Shown: positions 35,501 through 41,752 of the stretch, in pieces
How positions within the stretch are numbered: the first letter of the stretch is position 1
How the letters are laid out: each line of letters begins with the position of its first letter
Source: an uncultured Nitrosomonadales bacterium
GTDB taxonomy: Bacteria; Pseudomonadota; Gammaproteobacteria; Burkholderiales; Gallionellaceae
Assembly (NCBI GenBank): GCA_903915035.1
Contig: CAIWRI010000068.1
Coordinates: forward strand, 1 to 41,752
Direction of reading: 5' to 3'
Length of the DNA stretch: 41,752 nt
The notes under the pieces: generated by a model
Told to the model about the DNA's origin: nothing
Database searches by the model: none
What the model saw: only the letters and a program-made list of their open reading frames with translations
Made by a program: the position numbers and the translations under genes

Positions 35501-38116
35501 GACAATCCACCCAATTACGGTAGCGGTTCACTAATGAACTGGCCAAAGGATCTGCTCCGCGCCGGCAATCCATTAGCCATGATAAGCTCGGTTAACAGCG
35601 CGCTGCAAAACATAGCCGCTGAGCAGGGTGCGGAATCGGCGCTATCCCAATCCGCCGGCGCCTTGAATACCGGCACTGGTGCTTACATCTATCAGGGTAG
35701 CTATAACTCCGGCGGCTGGACAGGTGATCTGAAAGCCTTTGTGATTAACACTTCAGGCAATGCCTCGACTACGCCAGACTGGATGGCCTCGCAGCATCTG
35801 CCCAATCCCGCCGCTCGCAATATTTTTTCTTTCAGCCGGGGCACAGCCTCAGGAGATAGCAATCACTTTACAGGCTTTCAGTTTGCGCCGGATTCCAGCA
35901 GCGGCATCTCCTCTTTTGACACCTATCAGCAGAATCTGCTTAACACCAGCAATCTGGGCACTCTGGACTCCTTTGGTGTTGATCGCGTCAAATATATCAG
36001 AGGCGACATGACTAACGAGGCATACATGCCAAGTGCAACCGGCGCTTCATTTGCTAATACCCTGGCCAATCACGGCTGGCGTTCAAGGCTGGCAGAAGGG
36101 GTCGCCACGGCTTACACCACGGCCTCTTATATTAACGGGCCGACAGGCCAACTGGGCGACATCATCGACTCCAACCCTGTTTATATCGGTCCGCCTGCAC
36201 AGCCTTTCCCTGACGCCAGTTACAAAGCCTTCTCACTGGCGCACGCCTCGCGCACACCAATGGTCTATGTCGGCAGCAATGACGGTATGTTGCATGCGAT
36301 CAATGCCTCGTACACGATCAGCTCCTCCGGCTTGCCTACCCATACCACCAGCAGCGCGGCTGAAGTGTTTGCCTATGTGCCGTATGCGGCCTATCCCGCG
36401 CTGAGCAATTTGATGAGCAGCAATTATCTCCATACTTTTTATGTGGATGGCAGTCCGGTAGCGGCAGATGCCTGCATGAACAGCACGCACACCGCATGCA
36501 ACGGTACCGGCGACCTGTGGAAAACCATCCTTACCGGTGGGATGAATGCCGGCGGCAAAGGCATTTACGCGCTGGACATTACCGATCCGGCAAGTAGTTT
36601 CTCCGCGGCAAATATACTGTGGGAATTCACCAGTCTGGACGATGCTGATTTGGGTTACACCTTCAGTCAACCGGTAGTTGCAAAACTCAACAACGGACGC
36701 TGGGCGGTTATTTTTGGCAATGGCTACAACAGCGTGGATGCAACAGGTAATTCAGGCAACAACAAGGCTTATCTTTTTATCTTGTATGTTGATCCGAATT
36801 TGAGCAGCTCCCAGCCCTGGGTACTCAATACCAATTATTTCAAGATTGCCCTGACCAGTCCCGGCGCACCGAATAATGCCTCGAATGGCCTGAGCGGGAT
36901 CGCAAGTGTAGACGTAAACCAGAATGGTACGGTCGATTTGGTCTACGCCGGCGACAGAAATGGCAATCTGTGGAAGATTGATCTGACCAGCAGCACACCG
37001 GCATCCTGGACAGCGGCATTTTCCGGTCAACCGCTATTCAGCGCGACCGACAGTGCCGGAAACCGGCAACAAATCACCACGGCTCCCAAGGTCGGCAGCG
37101 ATCCTTATGGCGGCTATATCATCACCTTCGGCACGGGTTCATGGATTGATACCACCGACACAAACCCGCAAAGCGGCTCCACGTTTAACACGGATACGCT
37201 ATACGGCATCTGGGATCAGAACACCGGCGCCTCAAATTCCCCTGCAACCGGAAGAAGCGTATTGCAACGCCAGGCTATCATTGCATCGTATGTAATTGAT
37301 GCAACAGGCGCTATCTGCACAACCGGCGCCAACTGCACTAAATATACAGTCCAGTCATCCTGTTTGCCGAATTACACCACCACGGCACTGGCCAACCCCG
37401 GCAACGGACTGACCGGCAATCAGAGCAATCTTTGCCCGCAGTATGTGCCTTCGCCAGCCACCTCGTACAGCACTTATACCAGCACGTTACTGGCCTCGGC
37501 AACTGGCACAGGTCAACAGTTTGGCTGGTATTTTGATCTGCCGGGCAATGGCGAACGTTCTCATTCCAATCCTCCCGCGCTGATCGGCAGTAATATCCAG
37601 TTTACTTCACTGACCCCTTCCACCAATCCCTGCACCGGCAACACCCAGGGATTTGAATATGATTTCTCCTACCTGACGGGCGGCGCACCTTCGCCAATTT
37701 ATCTTTTGCCGGGTACAACTTCACTGACTGCCGCAGGACAGGTTTCCCTGGTACTGCCCGGTTCCTCAACACCGGTAAATATGGTGCTGAGCGGAAAGGC
37801 GCTAAGCGGCGGTGCGGCACAGAATCCCATTACGTTCAATGCAACCACACAAGCAGCACAAAGCGGTGCCGTGACCATTCCGGTACCTGCGGGCACCCCT
37901 TCAGTAGCACCTGCAGCATGCACGGCGGGGAACTGCACAACGGCCAATTACTATATCCCCGGATGGGGCTTTTTGATGAATCAAAGCTATGGTCCCGCTT
38001 CAGCGGCAGGTAGAATCAGCATCAGTTGCACCAATGCAGAAACAGGCGGGATGTCTTGTTCTCCCAGACTCAGACCCGGGCAGTTCGGACGCCTGTCATG
38101 GAAGCAAATTAATTAA
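32588..38116 (+). CDS. pilY1: Type IV pilus tip protein PilY1
   Basis: Large secreted, pilus-associated protein (1842 residues) expected at the tip of type IV pili, acting in pilus assembly and adhesion. The signal peptide ends near SIAASA (residue 22). The N-terminal third is Ser/Thr/Tyr/Gly-rich with three copies of a 19-residue Cys-bracketed unit at residues 237, 432 and 514. The region after the start ([16 protein letters not shown]) lacks the DxSxS metal site of VWA-type PilY1 proteins. The C-terminal half is the PilY1 beta-propeller ([27 protein letters not shown]) with a calcium loop D-x-N-x-N-x-T-x-D at 1442-1450. AGAGGA before 32588 decides the start over the upstream ATG at 32564. 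pilE follows after 14 bases. Confidence 0.94.
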   Translation: MMRNLMKLIAVLTVITSIAASAGTLSNLPLSLKSGVPPNIMFALSVEFPTAITPAYQDAASYSRNNAYLGYFDNAKCYYYSSSLSSGSIAGWFYPVNLSGTTSNGSPHACTSGWSGNFLNWVSMAGLDEFRYAMTGGNRVVDLANSTGYPGGLTVLQRSYQSGQGSNFMTKTYTEDGYTTAYSSGTVLTITNSGNGTQMVISQSGTPTSDTAVCTTPGGTYGCNGFQMVNSGDPVTCSSWTGSGTVASPYQCTAFSDPYRTLTNPPTPGSVSIMPAGASLLSSTGNYMYYGALPAAASSQASEYWPGSYTAYNWASNGNGSTFHGSPYTTTTSSQMVFFGAGSTWAVLNVPAGTALYCSNTWYQTVNPAITWPNSSDPGDPAPGVAKACYTMPTPAPVTNGTVTASCNSMYSSSPSCTFTLSSTPAASSTTCNSWTGKGTSASPYSCNSFGSFTPPASTLVFNTTSSPTATASFSGMVSTNYSNSNESCTVGTASPHTTTCATLGSGNNVTATCSTYTGSGTSSSPYMCNSFSTAATTYSGIGCISGYTTTVSGMYYCTQYNMVGTTSSTGQIYYSTPYTGLYGSPGSAYYSTYSTTYGSSATYNVNVQVCNSTIGIEGNCTLYSDGATYKPTGVLQNNNNMRFGVTSYFNANDIDNAVLRAKAKYLSPQQYLSAGTYTPNLAAEWSATNGILVNNPDSGDSSSWFVAGSNSGVVNYINKFGTVSQGYKTYDDIGKLYYETLRYLRGGYNISGGKGPTIDFYDGAKSSNNDGFPVISSWDDPVQYSCQKNYIISLGDVHTWCDKRLPGGAYTSNGGAVCNAYTDSNSNSHPSDLGSLSGDTGITGSINGTSITGTATAINAVASMEGMGSLATVQTGAGGASYSMSGLAAWAATNNIRPDLAPGTAPMHVKTYVIDVQESGDCAYQLHYWLSAKYGDPGNYIFDPGTGASTWNGSGSWYDAILGNSISCSYDNPPNYGSGSLMNWPKDLLRAGNPLAMISSVNSALQNIAAEQGAESALSQSAGALNTGTGAYIYQGSYNSGGWTGDLKAFVINTSGNASTTPDWMASQHLPNPAARNIFSFSRGTASGDSNHFTGFQFAPDSSSGISSFDTYQQNLLNTSNLGTLDSFGVDRVKYIRGDMTNEAYMPSATGASFANTLANHGWRSRLAEGVATAYTTASYINGPTGQLGDIIDSNPVYIGPPAQPFPDASYKAFSLAHASRTPMVYVGSNDGMLHAINASYTISSSGLPTHTTSSAAEVFAYVPYAAYPALSNLMSSNYLHTFYVDGSPVAADACMNSTHTACNGTGDLWKTILTGGMNAGGKGIYALDITDPASSFSAANILWEFTSLDDADLGYTFSQPVVAKLNNGRWAVIFGNGYNSVDATGNSGNNKAYLFILYVDPNLSSSQPWVLNTNYFKIALTSPGAPNNASNGLSGIASVDVNQNGTVDLVYAGDRNGNLWKIDLTSSTPASWTAAFSGQPLFSATDSAGNRQQITTAPKVGSDPYGGYIITFGTGSWIDTTDTNPQSGSTFNTDTLYGIWDQNTGASNSPATGRSVLQRQAIIASYVIDATGAICTTGANCTKYTVQSSCLPNYTTTALANPGNGLTGNQSNLCPQYVPSPATSYSTYTSTLLASATGTGQQFGWYFDLPGNGERSHSNPPALIGSNIQFTSLTPSTNPCTGNTQGFEYDFSYLTGGAPSPIYLLPGTTSLTAAGQVSLVLPGSSTPVNMVLSGKALSGGAAQNPITFNATTQAAQSGAVTIPVPAGTPSVAPAACTAGNCTTANYYIPGWGFLMNQSYGPASAAGRISISCTNAETGGMSCSPRLRPGQFGRLSWKQIN

Positions 38117-38130
38117 ACACAGGAGTTCTG

Positions 38131-38562
38131 ATGAAAGCACGCGGATTTACCCTGATTGAACTCATGATTACTGTCGCGATTGTCGGCATACTCGCAGCCA
38201 TCGCCTTGCCTGCCTACAACAGTTACACGACAAAAGCCAAACGCAACCAGGCCAAAGCAGTCATGCTGAATTTATCGCAGATGGAAGAGCGCTATTACAC
38301 CAACAACTATACTTACTATACAGTCAGCACTGCACCACCGACAGCCGAACCGCAAGGCTGGGCAAATTATGCCGGCACCAGCATGGCTGCACGCACTTAT
38401 GACCTGTCGGTTGCAACAGCCGGCGCCTCTACGGTTCCTGCGACTTACATCATCACGGCCACACCGTCGAATGGCTTTTCGGATACGCAATGCGGCACAT
38501 TGACGCTGGACAACGCGGGGAACAAAGGCAGCACGCTGGGCAATGCTTCACCTTGCTGGTAA
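38131..38562 (+). CDS. pilE: Type IV (minor) pilin PilE
   Basis: A 143-residue type IV pilin-like protein. The leader MKARG is cut before Phe+1 by prepilin peptidase; [20 protein letters not shown] supplies Glu+5 and the hydrophobic alpha-1 helix. The C-terminal Cys pair (residues in TQCGTL and SPCW) would form the D-region disulfide. AGGAG lies 8 bases before the ATG. It follows pilY1 and belongs to the same transcript, the standard place of PilE in minor pilin operons. Its stop region overlaps the end of the convergent TonB-like gene by 15 bases. Confidence 0.93.
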   Translation: MKARGFTLIELMITVAIVGILAAIALPAYNSYTTKAKRNQAKAVMLNLSQMEERYYTNNYTYYTVSTAPPTAEPQGWANYAGTSMAARTYDLSVATAGASTVPATYIITATPSNGFSDTQCGTLTLDNAGNKGSTLGNASPCW

Positions 38563-39129
38563 TCCAACACGGTCAGGTTGCCCCAACACAGGAATATTGT
38601 CGGAAATCCAGCCGCTGGAATCTAACTTCAAGTCGACCATCATTTCGCTGTTAACGGCCACCCCGTCAATTTCACCCGCACGATACTGATTACGGTAAAG
38701 ACTGAAAGCCAACTGCCCTTCAAGATCATGAGGCAAAGTGGAAGACAGTCGTTCGACTTTAGTGACTTCACCCGTGCGACTGATCGAAAGTCTGAATACC
38801 ACCTCGCCGTTGATACCTTGCGCGATTTCCATCGCAAGCGGCGGTGAACCTATCATTTCAGGCCTGCGCGTCAATGCACTGGCCGTAAAATAGACCCGCG
38901 TTGCGGGTTTCTTGAATGAACTGCTGCGAGCGACGGGGGCAACAGTTGCATGTTCGTTCACGCGCAAGATGATGGCGGGTTTGCCGGTCAATATGACGAT
39001 CAGCGGGGCAGGTGTATCAGCTGCGCCGGGATGCGGCTGATGCCAGACCAGTGACAGGGCAAAGACATGCAGTACGCAAGAAGCCTCCAGACAACTGATC
39101 AGGCGAAGCAGATCCTGTTCCTGATACAT
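38548..39129 (-). CDS. TonB-like protein in the minor pilin operon
   Basis: A 193-residue protein with one N-terminal membrane segment containing S17-x3-H21 ([10 protein letters not shown]), the Ser/His motif through which TonB contacts ExbB/ExbD. A periplasmic stretch follows, and a C-terminal domain at about 105-170 has the TonB-C pattern ([20 protein letters not shown]). It lacks the long Pro-rich spacer of classical TonB. The ATG follows the pilX stop directly, so it is the last gene of the fimT-pilVWX unit. No exbBD or TonB-dependent receptor is nearby. It may work in envelope energy transfer or be a structural accessory of the pilus; family assignment is moderately sure. Confidence 0.72.
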   Translation of the reverse strand: MYQEQDLLRLISCLEASCVLHVFALSLVWHQPHPGAADTPAPLIVILTGKPAIILRVNEHATVAPVARSSSFKKPATRVYFTASALTRRPEMIGSPPLAMEIAQGINGEVVFRLSISRTGEVTKVERLSSTLPHDLEGQLAFSLYRNQYRAGEIDGVAVNSEMMVDLKLDSSGWISDNIPVLGQPDRVGLPAR

Positions 39130-39693
39130 TTAAGGCGGACAATAAAACTCTTGCAAGGTAACCCGGGTATCTGCCGAACGCCCTTCGCCTTGAACCGTGA
39201 TGCGGAACAAATAGCTGGTATTGTTGCATGCGGTGCCATTGTATTTAACAATATCAATCAGATATCTTGGCTGTGCATTGACCCCGGAGATCTGCGGTGC
39301 CCGGGTAATGTTGTTATTAGCAGGCGTGCAACCGGGACCATTCGCACCTATGGCACAGGTATACGGATAGTTGGCATTCCCGGTATTGAAAAAATCGCTT
39401 AATTCAGGTGCCAGCAACGCACTCTGATAGGCACTAGGATTGTTATTGGGCGTATAGGGAAACTGGTAACTGCCGGATATATAGAGCTCCGCATCGCGCA
39501 TCGCCGCTTCCGCTGCGGCAAAAGCGACATCCTTGTCACGTGAATTACGCGCAATTTTCTCATCCGAGGTCGATATATTCACCGTACTAAGCAAAATCAC
39601 GGTCAGCACTATCATGAAAACCAGCGCCGTCAACAACACAAACCCCTGTTGCCTGACGCCGTATTCTGCGGGCTTCAATTTCAAACGGATCAT
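39130..39693 (-). CDS. pilX: Minor pilin-like protein PilX
   Basis: A 187-residue pseudopilin-like protein of the type IV pilus tip complex. The leader ends at Gly17 (VRQQG), followed by FVLLTALVFMIVLTVILLS. Position +5 is Thr rather than Glu, as is usual for PilX/GspK proteins, which top the pilin complex. After the helix comes the conserved AFAAAEAAMRDAE block of this family, then a Cys-containing globular domain ending in EFYCPP. It lies 12 bases behind pilW and directly before the TonB-like gene. Confidence 0.93.
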   Translation of the reverse strand: MIRLKLKPAEYGVRQQGFVLLTALVFMIVLTVILLSTVNISTSDEKIARNSRDKDVAFAAAEAAMRDAELYISGSYQFPYTPNNNPSAYQSALLAPELSDFFNTGNANYPYTCAIGANGPGCTPANNNITRAPQISGVNAQPRYLIDIVKYNGTACNNTSYLFRITVQGEGRSADTRVTLQEFYCPP

Positions 39694-39705
39694 CGCATGC
39701 TCAGT

Positions 39706-40638
39706 CTAAAATGTAACGCTGCAATTACTGAAATTCCGGATAGCAATTTCAGTTGACAGCGGTTGCGGCAAACGGAGCCGGTTGTCAGCAGGAGGCGTAA
39801 ATTGTGCGCCCGCCGTGCCGCCCGGATCGACATAAGTGTCCGCTGTCGATGCTGGCGTGCCAAAATGATAATAGGTTTTACCCGCAGGAACCCCTGCCGA
39901 AACCGTATTGGCACTTCGCGCAACGATAGAAACCTTAACGCTTAAGACATTATCGAAGTTTGTGACCAATTGAGCAGGAACATAATGATTGATAATGCCG
40001 TCGGCATCAGTGTCCTCCCCATAGAGTATCTGCAGACTTTCAACGCCGGACACCATGGGCTGTGAAGCAGCCTCCCCGGCCGGCGGAGGATTGCTGGTAT
40101 GACACCAAAGCGCCGGTTCGTTGTTGTTATTCGGATCCACCGCAACATACAGCGTATCTTCAATTAACCGGCCGTTAGGCACTATATTTCCAAGGCAATC
40201 CGAGCTCGACGTCGTACTGCCAGACACGCCTCCTGCGCCACTATCATCGCCGTAATAGCGTACGCGTATCGCATCGCTCAAATTGGCAACAGTCACCCCT
40301 GCACCGCTGAAATTCGTGCCCGCCAGCGTCGCATTAATAGTCACCGGATCGTTAACGCCTGCCATTGTTGTGCCTGTTGTACCTGTAGAACAGAAATTGA
40401 ACTCAGGCAGAGTAGCAGCCTTACTGACAAATCCGGCTTGCTTGATTTCCCTCGACAATAAATCAATGGCAAAACGCACGGTTTCATTCAGGCGACTGGT
40501 GTCAGTCTGTGCGCGTTGGGTGGCATAACCCGACTGCCAGGCGATGGTGATGGCCAGCAGAATGATCATCGAGATCGCGATTGCAACCATGAACTCAATC
40601 AATGAAAAACCCTTGCTCACAGATTGGTATAGGTGCAT
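39706..40638 (-). CDS. pilW: Minor pilin PilW
   Basis: A 310-residue minor pilin. The leader ends at Gly10, followed by FSLIEFMVAIAISMIILLAI with Glu+5, then a large globular domain. ETVRFAIDLLSREIKQAGF after the helix is the typical PilW block. GGGAGG precedes the ATG, which lies 22 bases inside the end of pilV. Part of the priming/tip complex with FimT, PilV, PilX and PilY1. Confidence 0.94.
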   Translation of the reverse strand: MHLYQSVSKGFSLIEFMVAIAISMIILLAITIAWQSGYATQRAQTDTSRLNETVRFAIDLLSREIKQAGFVSKAATLPEFNFCSTGTTGTTMAGVNDPVTINATLAGTNFSGAGVTVANLSDAIRVRYYGDDSGAGGVSGSTTSSSDCLGNIVPNGRLIEDTLYVAVDPNNNNEPALWCHTSNPPPAGEAASQPMVSGVESLQILYGEDTDADGIINHYVPAQLVTNFDNVLSVKVSIVARSANTVSAGVPAGKTYYHFGTPASTADTYVDPGGTAGAQFTPPADNRLRLPQPLSTEIAIRNFSNCSVTF

Positions 40639-41186
40639 AAGGCACCTCCCGTGCCAAAAGTTCCAGCGGTGCCCGATACCGAGGAGGAAGCCGCAATGCG
40701 CGATTCATTCCAGCATATCTTGACCACATAAGGCGCATTCACGGCACTATCGCATAGCCAGTTGGCCGATGTACCATCATTGGGTGTGCTGTCCTGACAA
40801 ACTGTGCCTGTACCGTTGGGCAACAATCCGGCAAGCTGATCTTTCCACATTTGCAACGCATTTTGCACGTAACCGGCTGTGCTGGAAGTGCCCCTTGTAC
40901 ATCCGGCAACTTGCAAACAGCCGGCAACTGGAACAGCGCTCGCTGCTGAAAAAGTAACCGCAGTCGCAGCATTTATAGTGCCGATGGCTGTTGGATTGGC
41001 ACGCATGACTTCAGCAATGGCGTGAGCCTGTTGGGAGGCAATCGAGCGATAAACAGACGATGAATTCATTTTCAGACTGGTAATGATGACAGACAGCATG
41101 CCAAATAAGCCAATTGAGAGTACCAGCATGGTCACCAGCACTTCAATCAGCGAGAACCCCTGTTGCTTTAGCGATTTTATCATCAT
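40617..41186 (-). CDS. pilV: Minor pilin PilV
   Basis: A 189-residue minor pilin. The leader ends at Gly10 and is followed by FSLIEVLVTMLVLSIGLFGM with Glu+5. The segment SSVYRSIASQQAHAIAEVMR is the family block after the helix. Six bases separate it from fimT, and its end overlaps pilW. Several Cys residues in the globular part could form disulfides. Confidence 0.94.
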   Translation of the reverse strand: MMIKSLKQQGFSLIEVLVTMLVLSIGLFGMLSVIITSLKMNSSSVYRSIASQQAHAIAEVMRANPTAIGTINAATAVTFSAASAVPVAGCLQVAGCTRGTSSTAGYVQNALQMWKDQLAGLLPNGTGTVCQDSTPNDGTSANWLCDSAVNAPYVVKICWNESRIAASSSVSGTAGTFGTGGALCTYTNL

Positions 41187-41192
41187 AATATA

Positions 41193-41723
41193 TTAGCAAG
41201 ACTGTACTGTTCTAGTTGCTACAGGATGACCGCTATAATCAATTGAAATCTGCCTGTCCTGGCTTGCTCCTTTAACACAAAGCGTAAACGAACCGTTTCC
41301 CAAAGGGAACATCCCTCCATAGGCGTTGTAGACAACATAAATGTTTGGAAATCCCGTCATGGTTACAGACAGATTGGCCGGCATGCCGGATACATATTTT
41401 ACCAGTGTATCTCCGCTATTATAGGAATTACTGCCATCCTTATCGATAAAGACAATACGCCCTTTAGCCCAATCAGAAATGCTAACCGAACAGGCTGTAC
41501 CGTTAGTGGACGGACAAACGATTGCATGGTGTCCACTTGTCGCAGCAAGACTGCGCGCCTGCATCAGATCGGCAATCAAATCGTTAGTCGCTGAACTAAT
41601 GCGGCTATTCGCGATAAAACTTGAAAAATTAGGCGCGGCAAGGGCGGCCATGATGCCGATGATCGCGATGACCACCAGCAGCTCCATCAAAGTAAAGCCG
41701 GCTTGTTTGTTCCTGAGTGTCAT
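41193..41723 (-). CDS. fimT: Minor pilin FimT/GspH family
   Basis: A 176-residue pseudopilin, first gene of the minor pilin unit. The leader MTLRNKQAG is followed by FTLMELLVVIAIIGIMAALA with Glu+5 and the GspH-type start of the mature domain (NFSSFIANSRISSATNDLIA, then DLMQARSLAATSG). AGGAG lies five bases before the ATG. It ends in a Cys pair pattern (LCVKG and VQSC) common in FimT. The promoter lies beyond the window. Confidence 0.94.
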   Translation of the reverse strand: MTLRNKQAGFTLMELLVVIAIIGIMAALAAPNFSSFIANSRISSATNDLIADLMQARSLAATSGHHAIVCPSTNGTACSVSISDWAKGRIVFIDKDGSNSYNSGDTLVKYVSGMPANLSVTMTGFPNIYVVYNAYGGMFPLGNGSFTLCVKGASQDRQISIDYSGHPVATRTVQSC

Positions 41724-41752
41724 TACTGCTCCTGATTTTTATTAACGTAACT

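Noticed and set aside
1-41752. CRISPR array, rRNA or complete tRNA genes
   Set aside because: No regularly spaced identical repeats and no rRNA or complete tRNA structure were seen on either strand.

Overview
The window looks like a chromosomal segment of a betaproteobacterium, possibly of the Nitrosomonadales/Gallionella type. The grounds are the sequences of PriA, HtpG, TrpD/TrpG, the OlsB-like acyltransferase and the AscD-like ferredoxin reductase, plus the fimT-pilV-pilW-pilX / pilY1-pilE minor pilin set. The genus is an inference; no rRNA or other decisive marker is present.

Left edge (1-1.6 kb): a decayed accessory patch. It holds a Fic-family gene that runs off the window, the internally deleted remnant of a type I restriction hsdR gene, and about 540 bp of non-coding sequence with a short direct repeat resembling insertion-sequence ends and a tRNA-like hairpin. 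From 1.6 to 10 kb lies a complete three-part RND efflux operon (adaptor, pump, outer-membrane channel, joined by 4-bp ATGA overlaps) with a stand-alone acyl carrier protein gene 32 bp downstream. A response regulator/histidine kinase pair is divergently transcribed, and an inverted repeat sits in the shared control region. A tyrosine recombinase fragment follows at 10.1-10.35 kb.

10.7-15.2 kb: a dienelactone-hydrolase-family enzyme, a possibly frameshifted small gene, a J-domain protein, a lipid pair (OlsB-like acyltransferase and diacylglycerol kinase) and a frameshifted glycosyltransferase remnant. After 840 bp of very AT-rich DNA with inverted repeats comes a 931-residue trimeric autotransporter (YadA-type anchor), closed by a perfect 34-bp palindromic terminator.

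18.9-32.4 kb: mostly housekeeping genes. They are an AscD-like 2Fe-2S/FAD reductase, an SDR-family protein, htpG with a recognisable sigma-32 promoter, a glutathione S-transferase behind trpG-trpD, the Prc tail-specific protease, a NYN-LOTUS protein, a GlcD/D-lactate-dehydrogenase-like flavoprotein and priA.

32.5 kb to the right edge: a type IV pilus tip cluster split into two convergent units. pilY1-pilE is on the plus strand. fimT-pilV-pilW-pilX plus a TonB-like gene is on the minus strand. The minor pilins and PilY1 are expected to form the pilus tip complex. The most unusual points are the TonB-like protein inside the pilin operon, the three cysteine-bracketed repeats in the PilY1 N-terminal region, the acyl carrier protein behind the efflux operon, and the repeat-rich trimeric autotransporter.
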